From: JAOAFX01 sp049700315
Lineage (GTDB): Bacteria > Hydrothermota > Tepidihabitantia > SM23-42 > JAOAFX01
Assembly: GCA_049700315.1 (NCBI GenBank)
Contig: JBNAVN010000028.1
Location: 1-32,063, forward strand
Length of the DNA: 32,063 nucleotides
Reading direction: 5' to 3'
A program made the position numbers and the translations under genes. Positions 7,910 to 14,505 of the stretch are shown here, one piece after another; the first letter of the stretch is position 1, and each line of letters starts with the position of its first letter. Under the pieces are notes generated by a model that saw only the letters and a list, made by a program, of their open reading frames with translations, ran no database searches and had not been told where the DNA came from.

Positions 7910-8830
7910 TTATTCTATGCTCCTTTTTTGGAGCCTTTCCCAGATTCTATCTACCTCTGCCTGGAATTCCTTTATTGGTGTTTGATCTTTTAGTTTAAAG
8001 AGATGGGTAAATCTTCCCTGGATTTTTAAGAACTCTTCTACCGGTTTTTTCTCTTTTGGTTTCACCGTGATGCGATATTTTCCATTTTCATATTCATAAA
8101 GCGGCCAGACACAGGTTTCAACCGCGAGCTTTGTGATTTCAACTGTCTTTTCTGGTGCATAAGCCCAACCAAGTCTGCAGGGTGAAAGAACATTTATAAA
8201 TGAAGGACCTTCTGCATCTAATGCCTTACGCACCTTTGTCACCAAATCATTCCAGTAACCGATCGTTGCCTGGGCTGCATAGGCTGGTTCATGGGCGATT
8301 ATGATTTCAGTCAGATTCTTTCGCGGTTGTAATTTACCGGGAATTACTGTACCAGCAGGTGATGTTGTAGTATGTGCTCCATAAGGTGTGGCAGAAGAAC
8401 GCTGAATTCCGGTATTCATATATGCCTCATTGTTATAGCAGACATACAAAACCCGGTGTCTTCTTTCAATCATTCCAGATAGTGATTGCAAACCGATGTC
8501 ATAGGTTCCACCATCACCACCAAAGGCAATAAAACGAAGGTCTTTATCAATCTTTCCTTTTTTCTTCAATGCCTTATATGCCGCCTCAACACCTGACATT
8601 GTTGCCGCAACATTTTCAAATGCATTGTGAATATATGGCACATTCCATGCCGAATAAGGAAAAATCGTAGAAATAACCTCAAGACAGCCGGTTGATGCAC
8701 CAACAACGACTGGATGCTGTGCTGCAAGTAAGACCTGTCGTGCGATAATCGTTGCCCCACAACCTGCACAGGCACGGTGTCCACCAAGAAATTTTTCTCC
8801 CTGTTTTGCAAGTTCTTTTAAGTTTGCCAT
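7910..8830 (-). CDS. porB: Pyruvate:ferredoxin oxidoreductase, beta (TPP-binding) subunit
   Basis: The protein has 306 residues. It binds thiamine pyrophosphate and the proximal 4Fe-4S cluster of the 2-oxoacid oxidoreductase, which converts pyruvate and CoA to acetyl-CoA, CO2 and reduced ferredoxin, or the reverse. Cluster cysteines are C21 and C24 (CAGC), C49 (STGC) and C218 (SPCRLGW). The TPP motif runs from GGDGGTYDIG (about 104-113) to NNEAYMNTG (133-141). The ATG shares a base with the porA stop (TAATG), so it is translationally coupled and is the last gene of the operon. The subunit order gamma-delta-alpha-beta and the small delta ferredoxin match the four-subunit enzyme of archaea and Thermotoga. 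A 2-oxoisovalerate or other keto-acid specificity is possible but less likely. Confidence 0.95.
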   Translation of the reverse strand: MANLKELAKQGEKFLGGHRACAGCGATIIARQVLLAAQHPVVVGASTGCLEVISTIFPYSAWNVPYIHNAFENVAATMSGVEAAYKALKKKGKIDKDLRFIAFGGDGGTYDIGLQSLSGMIERRHRVLYVCYNNEAYMNTGIQRSSATPYGAHTTTSPAGTVIPGKLQPRKNLTEIIIAHEPAYAAQATIGYWNDLVTKVRKALDAEGPSFINVLSPCRLGWAYAPEKTVEITKLAVETCVWPLYEYENGKYRITVKPKEKKPVEEFLKIQGRFTHLFKLKDQTPIKEFQAEVDRIWERLQKRSIE

Positions 8831-10002
8831 TATTCCCCCCTTACTCCGTAATAGACAATATCTTTATCAACCCTACCGGTCTCTTTTATCTTCAGCAATT
8901 GTTCAAAGACTTCTTCAATCTCTTCAATGCTTATATCTCTACCACCAAGTCCATAAACATAGTTTTTCAGGAATGGTTTTGCATCCGCATCATAGAGTAT
9001 TGACCGAACATCATTGAACAAATGACCACCAAGCGAAGAAAAAGTATCAGCACGATCCATTATTCCGAGCACCTTGGCTTTTCTAACTGCGTTTAGCATT
9101 GCATCTTTAGGAAATGGTCTGTATACCCGACACCGAATCAAACCTGCTTTTTTACCCTTTTCGCGCATCTTATCTACCGTGACTTTTGCGGTCCCACCGG
9201 TTGAGCCCATTGCCAGAATTGCAACCTCAGCATCATCCATTTTGTATTCATCAACAATCGGATAATATCTGCCAAATGTATCACCAAAATCCTTCTGAAC
9301 CTTTTCAATTATCGGAAGACAGTTATTCATTGCCTCAATCTCCTGACGCTTGTGTTCAAAATAATAATCCTGAAGGTCAAGCATCCCCAGGGTAATTGGT
9401 TTATCTGCATCTAAGAGATTATTCACAACCTTTCTCTCACCGAGCCATTTTGGAACTTTATCATCATCAACCAATTCAATCCTTTCCATTCCATGGCTGA
9501 TAATAAAACCGTCAGTTGTAACCATTGCCGGAAGCATAATCTCTTCAGCCATCTTCACTGCCATTATCGTTGAATCATAAGCCTCCTGGGTATTTTCGGT
9601 AAAAATCTGGAGCCAGCCCGAATCCCTTGAAGCAAGTGAATCTGAATGGTCACAATGGATATTGATTGGACTTGATAAGGCACGATTTACAAGACAAATA
9701 ACAATCGGTAATCTCATACCTGCAGCGATAAACAGGATTTCATGCATCAGGGCAAGTCCCTGGGAGGCTGTTGAAGTCATCACCCTTGCGCCAGCCGCAG
9801 ATGCACCAACACAGGCACTGAGTGCTGAATGTTCGCTTTCTGCAGGAACGAACTCGGTAGTAACAAGCCCATCTGCCACAAAAGAAGCAAACAACTGGAC
9901 GACTTCAGTTGCGGGAGTGATCGGATATGCTGCCACAACATCTGGATTTATCTGCCTCATTGCCTCAGCCATTGCTTCATTTCCGGTTCTTGCAACAATC
10001 AT
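8830..10002 (-). CDS. porA: Pyruvate:ferredoxin oxidoreductase, alpha subunit
   Basis: The protein has 390 residues, the usual length. It carries the pyrimidine-binding half of the TPP site: YPITP (26-30) followed by the helical segment around EFVPAESEHSA, whose glutamates normally activate the cofactor. The start is placed at ATG 10002, not at the upstream in-frame ATG 10047. It has GGGAGG directly before it, overlaps the porD stop as ATGA (porD ends at 9999), and yields the canonical N-terminus MIVARTGNEA. The C-terminal part (about 245-390) is the transketolase-C-like domain. It overlaps porB by one base (TAATG). It works as a complex with PorB, PorD and PorG in the cytosol. Confidence 0.95.
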   Translation of the reverse strand: MIVARTGNEAMAEAMRQINPDVVAAYPITPATEVVQLFASFVADGLVTTEFVPAESEHSALSACVGASAAGARVMTSTASQGLALMHEILFIAAGMRLPIVICLVNRALSSPINIHCDHSDSLASRDSGWLQIFTENTQEAYDSTIMAVKMAEEIMLPAMVTTDGFIISHGMERIELVDDDKVPKWLGERKVVNNLLDADKPITLGMLDLQDYYFEHKRQEIEAMNNCLPIIEKVQKDFGDTFGRYYPIVDEYKMDDAEVAILAMGSTGGTAKVTVDKMREKGKKAGLIRCRVYRPFPKDAMLNAVRKAKVLGIMDRADTFSSLGGHLFNDVRSILYDADAKPFLKNYVYGLGGRDISIEEIEEVFEQLLKIKETGRVDKDIVYYGVRGE

Positions 10003-10289
10003 TTTTCCTCCCTCACCATTGTAATTGCCTTGATCTTTGGCGGACACTCTTCAGCACAGATGCCACAACCTTTACAATATCTATAATCAATTCCCTGGAC
10101 TTTTCCATCCTTTACAATAATCGCTGAATCCGGACAGTATATCCAGCAGATCAAGCAGTGTGTGCACTTTTTTTCATCCCAGACCGGTTTATCACTGCGC
10201 CAGTCACCGGTTTCAAATTCCTTGCTTGAACCTGATTCCCAGGCAAGCCCTGTGGGTAATTCTTTCCAGTTCTTTTTTTCTTTCTTCAT
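9999..10289 (-). CDS. porD: Pyruvate:ferredoxin oxidoreductase, delta subunit (2x[4Fe-4S] ferredoxin)
   Basis: The protein has 96 residues. Two bacterial-type ferredoxin motifs are complete: C42-x2-C45-x2-C48-x3-C52-P and C72-x2-C75-x2-C78-x3-C82-P. They carry electrons from the TPP/cluster site to external ferredoxin. The N-terminal 38 residues (rich in Lys and Trp) are the usual POR-delta lead-in. The start overlaps the porG stop as ATGA and the stop overlaps the porA start as ATGA, so stoichiometric coupled translation is likely. Confidence 0.95.
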   Translation of the reverse strand: MKKEKKNWKELPTGLAWESGSSKEFETGDWRSDKPVWDEKKCTHCLICWIYCPDSAIIVKDGKVQGIDYRYCKGCGICAEECPPKIKAITMVREEK

Positions 10290-10864
10290 TCTTTAACCTC
10301 CTCATAAGCACGAACGACTGCTTTTATGTTTCCTTCCACAACATCAGGACGATTGGGAAATTTATGTTCAAGTCTCTTTCTCACTGATTCAAGCATCGGT
10401 TCAAATTCAAGGAGTCTGGAGATTTTTATCAGGGCACCTAACATCGGCGTATTTGGAATATCCCTTTTCAGAATATCCTTTGCAATCTTACTTGCATCAA
10501 CAACATAGACCTTTATCTTTTCATTCTTTATCTTCAACTGTTCTCTTATCTCTTTTGCTCTCTTCTGGGTATTGACCAAAATGATACCATCTTCAGCAAT
10601 TCCTTCGGTGATATCTATTGTCTCCATCAAAGTTGGGTCAAGAACGACAACAATATTCGGATTTTTAATACCACAATGTTGAAGAATGGGTTTATCTGAC
10701 AAACGGTTAAATGCAAACACCGGTGCCCCCATTCTCTCCGGACCATATTCAGGAAATGCCTGAATATATTTTCCGGTCTCAACCGCAGCATCGGCAAAGA
10801 GCAGGGCAGCGGTCTTTGCACCCTGGCCACCCCTGCCATGCCATCTTATTTCAAGTAATGCCAT
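10286..10864 (-). CDS. porG: Pyruvate:ferredoxin oxidoreductase, gamma subunit
   Basis: The protein has 192 residues. WHGRGGQGAKTAA (about 8-20) is the signature loop of the POR-gamma domain, which helps bind CoA and closes the active site. GPERMGAPVFAF (about 44-55) is also typical. It is the first gene of the operon, with AAAGGAG about eight bases before ATG 10864. The promoter lies about 110 bp upstream, leaving a long leader. The following genes overlap by four bases or one base. As a single operon this would set the link between pyruvate, acetyl-CoA and ferredoxin in an anaerobe. Confidence 0.95.
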   Translation of the reverse strand: MALLEIRWHGRGGQGAKTAALLFADAAVETGKYIQAFPEYGPERMGAPVFAFNRLSDKPILQHCGIKNPNIVVVLDPTLMETIDITEGIAEDGIILVNTQKRAKEIREQLKIKNEKIKVYVVDASKIAKDILKRDIPNTPMLGALIKISRLLEFEPMLESVRKRLEHKFPNRPDVVEGNIKAVVRAYEEVKE

Positions 10865-10976
10865 TATTCACTCCTTTTTTCAAATAAAATCCCCTTTTGT
10901 TTTTATCTTTGAACTCAGGGGGTGTTTAATAAAACTCTAAACTTCGTGTATTTCGCTAATAGGTGTCTTGCAATAT

Positions 10977-11004
10977 ATTATATTCAAATTTTTGAGTTAG
11001 TCAA
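10977..11004 (-). promoter_or_regulatory. Promoter of the por operon
   Basis: On the minus strand TTGACT (11004-10999), a 16-bp spacer and TATAAT (10982-10977) predict a start near 10970. The leader is about 106 nt and ends with an AAAGGAG site before porG. Confidence 0.85.
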
Positions 11005-11017
11005 TAGATACTCAAAA
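10990..11017. promoter_or_regulatory. Inverted repeat spanning the -35 box of the por promoter, possible operator
   Basis: TTTTGAG (10990-10996) and CTCAAAA (11011-11017) are perfect 7-bp arms with 14 bp between them, covering the -35 element (10999-11004). A dimeric regulator bound here would block RNA polymerase. The sequence is AT-rich, so chance is not negligible, and no known regulator site is recognised. Confidence 0.35.
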
Positions 11018-11114
11018 TTGGACAAATCTTCAATATATGCAATATTTTATGGCAAAATGAGAAAACTCCCGGTGAAGTTGTGAATTGCTAAAAAAAATTG
11101 ATTGAAAGAATGGT

Positions 11115-11972
11115 TTATTGCACCACAATTTCTATTTTAGAGTATTTGGGCAACAAACCCGGAATAAACCTGGGTGTAGTGCTTACACCTTTATCAGGTA
11201 GTACTGTTCTTTTTGTAATTTCATTCAAAATAACCTCACCCCGGGAACGAGCAAGTACCTCTGATTCAGAGTAAGAATAAACGACCACTTCTTTTTTAAA
11301 CTTTTCCTTTACAAGATTGGCAATTTCTTCAACATAAGGACTTGATTCACTCGTAAGACTTGACGAATTCTCACTGAACAGGACCTTGGTTGATACTGCA
11401 ATTATTGTACTGCCCTTTTCTTCATAAACAATGCCATTGAATTTATAGGCACGACCCGAGATTCTCGTAGGATTGCCAATTGCGTCAAATGCAGTAAATA
11501 CATAGTTATAGACTTCACCCATATTACACATTTCACCCTTATCGGTTCTGCCATCCCAGTATAAAGAAGGTGGTGGTATTCCCCGCTGGGCATAACGTCT
11601 CACCACTTCACCTTTGGCATCAGTGATCACCAACTCCCAGGAAGAAACTGTTTTCTCAAACTTGGGAACAAAAAGGGCAATGCTTCCATACATAAACCTT
11701 GCCACAAGTGGTACCCGCAAATATTCACTGTGAAGATAAAGAATTGGGGTGTTCAATGCGTCTATCGTCGCATATAATTTTTCATCAAATATATATTGTT
11801 CTTTTGAAATTATTGAATCCAGGGGAGCAAATGGATTAATGCTCACCTGTAAATAAATCTTTGGGTCATTTATCTTAAACTTCAATTCACCCTTAATAAC
11901 CTCTTCCCCAATTTCATGTTCAGATTTTTTTGCCTCCTGGGCAAATAAGAAAATCATAAAGAGAAAATTCAT
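11115..11972 (-). CDS. Exported FlgD-like/degenerate OmpA-like protein
   Basis: The protein has 285 residues, starting at ATG 11972 with AGGAG upstream, 12 bp after the TonB gene. A short hydrophobic export segment (MNFLFMIFLFAQE) is followed by an unassigned beta-rich region. A FlgD-like Ig unit follows (about 115-170: WELVITDAKGEVVRRY, then LYWDGRTDKG). The C-terminal region (about 195-255: VLFSENSSSLTSES, then YVEEIANLVKEKF and LARSRGEVIL) has the layout of an OmpA/Pal peptidoglycan-binding domain. The usual GHTD segment is replaced by YSYSES and the N-x2-LS box is missing, so diaminopimelate binding may be altered or lost. As the last gene of the ExbB-ExbD-ExbD-TonB group, a Pal-like role tying the motor to the wall or outer membrane is plausible but inferred. 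Confidence 0.7.
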   Translation of the reverse strand: MNFLFMIFLFAQEAKKSEHEIGEEVIKGELKFKINDPKIYLQVSINPFAPLDSIISKEQYIFDEKLYATIDALNTPILYLHSEYLRVPLVARFMYGSIALFVPKFEKTVSSWELVITDAKGEVVRRYAQRGIPPPSLYWDGRTDKGEMCNMGEVYNYVFTAFDAIGNPTRISGRAYKFNGIVYEEKGSTIIAVSTKVLFSENSSSLTSESSPYVEEIANLVKEKFKKEVVVYSYSESEVLARSRGEVILNEITKRTVLPDKGVSTTPRFIPGLLPKYSKIEIVVQ

Positions 11973-11984
11973 ATGGTACTCCTG

Positions 11985-12890
11985 TTAGCCACAAACAAAT
12001 CTAAATGTAATAATACCCCATTGGACTTCCTGTTTGACACTCGCTGGTAATGGAGCAAACAACCATACCTTGACTGCATTAACAACACTCTGGTCAAGGT
12101 CAGGATAGCCTGAAGAAATTTCAACTCTGATATTTTCGCGCACACTCCCTTCAGGATTGACCTCCACCCTGATCTTTACAACCCCTGAAATACCCCTTTC
12201 TAAACACCAGGCAGGATACTGGGGAAGTAATTTCCTTAATATTTCCCGATCTGCAATTGGTCCAGCAAGGGATATAGCAGTACCCTTGGTTTCAACCTTC
12301 AATTTTTCTTCAATTTTTGCCTCTACCTGTTTGCCAATCTGGGAAGTAGGAGTTATGGGAGGTGGTTTTTTATCAATCTTGATGGTCGGTGTTTGTGCTT
12401 GCTTACCAATTCCACCATAGACACCAATACCTGTGCCACCTTCTGTGCCTGAACCACGAGGTAGATTCTTTGCCAGAGAAATCGGCTTTTCGGCAAGTAT
12501 TTCTTCAGTTGATTTCATTGTACCATTTTTGACATTACCGATCTTTATGACATCACCAGCGCCTTCTTGAGGTGCGTAACGGTCAAGGTTAATCTTTGCC
12601 TGACTCCGGTCAAGTTTCACATTGAGGTCAATTGCTGGAGTCACAATATCACTTCCACCATAAGTGCCAGTAGAAGGTGCAGGGGTCTCGCTGACCTCGC
12701 CCCAGATAGAACCTTTTGATACAACTTTTGCCACCTCAGGTCTATAAGACTGGTCAAGAAAGGTCACCTCTTTGATATCTTCATAATTACCAGTTGATGC
12801 TGAACTTGAACGTGAAAAGAGCAGAAATAATAAAATATGTACAATTATTGAAACCACAATGCCAATGTCCAATCTCTTATCTTTTAACAT
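11985..12890 (-). CDS. tonB: TonB-family energy transducer
   Basis: The protein has 301 residues with classic TonB architecture: a short cytoplasmic start, one transmembrane anchor (about 9-26), a long periplasmic linker rich in Gly/Thr/Pro/Lys (about 60-215), and a C-terminal TonB domain (about 220-300). The domain contains PQYPAWCLERGISGVVKIRV, then DLDQSVVNAVKVW and WGIITFRF. The C-terminal domain normally contacts the TonB box of an outer-membrane partner. No TonB-dependent receptor is visible in the window, so the partner may be one of the barrels or secreted proteins upstream in this operon. The start shares a base with the stop of the second exbD gene (TAATG). Confidence 0.9.
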   Translation of the reverse strand: MLKDKRLDIGIVVSIIVHILLFLLFSRSSSASTGNYEDIKEVTFLDQSYRPEVAKVVSKGSIWGEVSETPAPSTGTYGGSDIVTPAIDLNVKLDRSQAKINLDRYAPQEGAGDVIKIGNVKNGTMKSTEEILAEKPISLAKNLPRGSGTEGGTGIGVYGGIGKQAQTPTIKIDKKPPPITPTSQIGKQVEAKIEEKLKVETKGTAISLAGPIADREILRKLLPQYPAWCLERGISGVVKIRVEVNPEGSVRENIRVEISSGYPDLDQSVVNAVKVWLFAPLPASVKQEVQWGIITFRFVCG

Positions 12891-13282
12891 TATTCACCCT
12901 TTGGTTTTTTTGTTGCGCAGGCAATACGCTTTGCACCTGCGTTTTTTATTTTGGCAAGAATTTCAAGAACATCCTTGTGTAAAACATTCTTATCCGCACG
13001 AATAACAATCAGTTGATATGGATCTTTTTCAACCGCCTGCTGAACAATCCTCTCAAAATCATCCGGTGATATGGGCTGGTCATTTACGAACAGTTTTTCA
13101 TCCACTGTGTAAGTAACAGTAAAATTCTCTTCGGTCTTTGCCTCAGCTGTGTGTGCCTTTGGAACCTCAACCGGTGTATTGGTATGGGTCATCGTCATTG
13201 GTGCAAGAATCATCATCATTAGAACCACCATCAACGCAACTGCAGCCATTGGCAGAATATCTACATTCTCCATTCTTTTCAT
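12890..13282 (-). CDS. exbD2: ExbD/TolR-family protein, second copy, without the membrane aspartate
   Basis: The protein has 130 residues: a single N-terminal membrane segment (about 10-28) and a periplasmic ExbD domain (about 50-125, including LFVNDQPISPDDF and LIVIRADKNVLHKDVLEI). In ExbD the membrane helix starts with PLVD, whose Asp carries the proton; here the same place reads ILPMAAVALM, so the Asp appears to be replaced by Ala. D8 lies just before the helix and could substitute only if the register is shifted. The start overlaps the stop of the first exbD as ATGA. It probably forms a mixed ExbD dimer with the other copy. Confidence 0.85.
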   Translation of the reverse strand: MKRMENVDILPMAAVALMVVLMMMILAPMTMTHTNTPVEVPKAHTAEAKTEENFTVTYTVDEKLFVNDQPISPDDFERIVQQAVEKDPYQLIVIRADKNVLHKDVLEILAKIKNAGAKRIACATKKPKGE

Positions 13283-13692
13283 CTTACGCTCCTCAGTAAA
13301 GCAAGTTCACCTGCACCCTTTTGTTTTGCCAGATCAAGAATTTGAATAACTCGCTCATAGGTAACTTCTGTATCGGTGGATACGATAACTCTCTTTTCAA
13401 GGCTGCGGGCAAGTAATTCAGGTAAGAGTTCTTCCAGTTTTTCATAAGTTACTGGTTCTTCATTAAGTAATATGCCACCATCATTCAAAAGGTGAATATT
13501 AACCTTTATATCACTTACTTCAGTTGCAGCACCAGACGCAACACCCGGTGCATTCACAAAAATCCCTGATTCAAAAAACAATGGAATTGCTACAATAAAT
13601 CCGATTACTAAAGATAGTGCAATATCAACGAGTGAATTGAGAATCAACCCCTGCGATTCTGTCCCAAAATGCATCCGTTTTCTCTTTCTCAT
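13279..13692 (-). CDS. exbD1: ExbD/TolR-family protein, first copy
   Basis: The protein has 137 residues. The membrane helix contains NSLVDIALSLVIGFIV (about 19-34), which keeps the proton-carrying Asp of ExbD (PLVDV in E. coli). The periplasmic domain follows (about 60-135: ILLNEEPVTYEKL, then KRVIVSTDTEVTYERVIQIL). It is the second component of the inner-membrane proton-driven motor with ExbB. It overlaps the next exbD by four bases, and 31 bp separate it from exbB. Two adjacent exbD genes after one exbB is a common arrangement in Bacteroidetes-like genomes. Confidence 0.9.
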   Translation of the reverse strand: MRKRKRMHFGTESQGLILNSLVDIALSLVIGFIVAIPLFFESGIFVNAPGVASGAATEVSDIKVNIHLLNDGGILLNEEPVTYEKLEELLPELLARSLEKRVIVSTDTEVTYERVIQILDLAKQKGAGELALLRSVR

Positions 13693-13723
13693 ATTACACC
13701 ACTTTGATCACTGTAATCATTCC

Positions 13724-14434
13724 TCAAAACTTCCAGGTTGTATCCTCAGGTGGTGGCGGCGGAGGCGTGGGTTTTGATGTAGCCAAAGACTCAGGATTGA
13801 CAACCCCTGACTTTTTCTTCATCGTTTCTAATAATACAATTACCTTATCACATACACCATCAAGGCTCATCGCCAACTCATTGCTCTTTTTTGTATAATA
13901 ATTGTAGAAGAAGAGAGTGGGGATACCAATAAAGAGACCAAATGCAGTAGTGAGCAGGGCTTCAGCAATCCCCGCAGAAATTACCGCAGGCCCGCCAGAA
14001 CCGGTTATAGAAATATTGTGGAATGCGCGAATCAATCCCGTGACCGTCCCAAGCAATCCTAACAATGTCGCTGCATTTGCCAGAGTCCCCATACCACCGA
14101 GGTACCTATCAAATTTCAATTTTTCTTCAATCACATAACTTGAAAGCACATCATATAGATTGTCCGCATCAAGATGTTGATTTTGTAAGGCAACTGTGAA
14201 TAATCCAAATAATGGATTCTTTTTTTGATTTGCATAGGCGAGTGCCGCGCTTGTTCCCTGATTTCTTAACACCTGACTGAATTGCAGAAATCCTACACGG
14301 GTGTCAAAACTATGCCTGACAAAATACAAAAATCTCTCTATTATCAAAGCCAGGGCTATAATTGAACACACCAGCAAAATAATCATTACTATGCTGTTTT
14401 TGAAAACATCAACCAATGGCTGACCAAGTATCAT
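13724..14434 (-). CDS. exbB: ExbB/TolQ/MotA-family proton channel protein
   Basis: The protein has 236 residues. It has three membrane segments: one near the N-terminus (about 14-33) and two after the cytoplasmic loop (about 115-140 and 160-182). The family core is seen in GMGTLANAATLLGLLGTVTG and ISAGIAEALLTTAFGLFIGI. It forms the pentameric proton channel that drives ExbD and TonB. ATG 14434 has AAGGAGG upstream. The C-terminus ends in an unusual cytoplasmic tail with six consecutive prolines (about 225-230) and DTTWKF, which could be a docking segment. It lies 71 bp after the TPR gene. It could have its own weak promoter there, but the boxes are not convincing. Confidence 0.92.
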   Translation of the reverse strand: MILGQPLVDVFKNSIVMIILLVCSIIALALIIERFLYFVRHSFDTRVGFLQFSQVLRNQGTSAALAYANQKKNPLFGLFTVALQNQHLDADNLYDVLSSYVIEEKLKFDRYLGGMGTLANAATLLGLLGTVTGLIRAFHNISITGSGGPAVISAGIAEALLTTAFGLFIGIPTLFFYNYYTKKSNELAMSLDGVCDKVIVLLETMKKKSGVVNPESLATSKPTPPPPPPEDTTWKF

Positions 14435-14505
14435 TTTTTAACCTCCTTGTTATTCAACAGCACATAGAATTACGCAGATATTGAAAAAGGTCAATGTGGA
14501 TTCTA

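Noticed and set aside
10003..10047. Upstream in-frame ATG 10047 as the porA start
   Set aside because: It would overlap porD by 49 bp and lacks a ribosome-binding site, while ATG 10002 has GGGAGG, an ATGA overlap and the conserved N-terminus.
11090..11097. Run of eight A (U on the minus transcript) after the FlgD/OmpA-like gene as a terminator
   Set aside because: No stable hairpin precedes it on the minus strand, so intrinsic termination is not supported.
14460..14494. TTGACC with a weak TAATTC 16 bp away as a promoter for exbB
   Set aside because: The -10 box matches poorly; the gene can be read from the upstream operon promoter.
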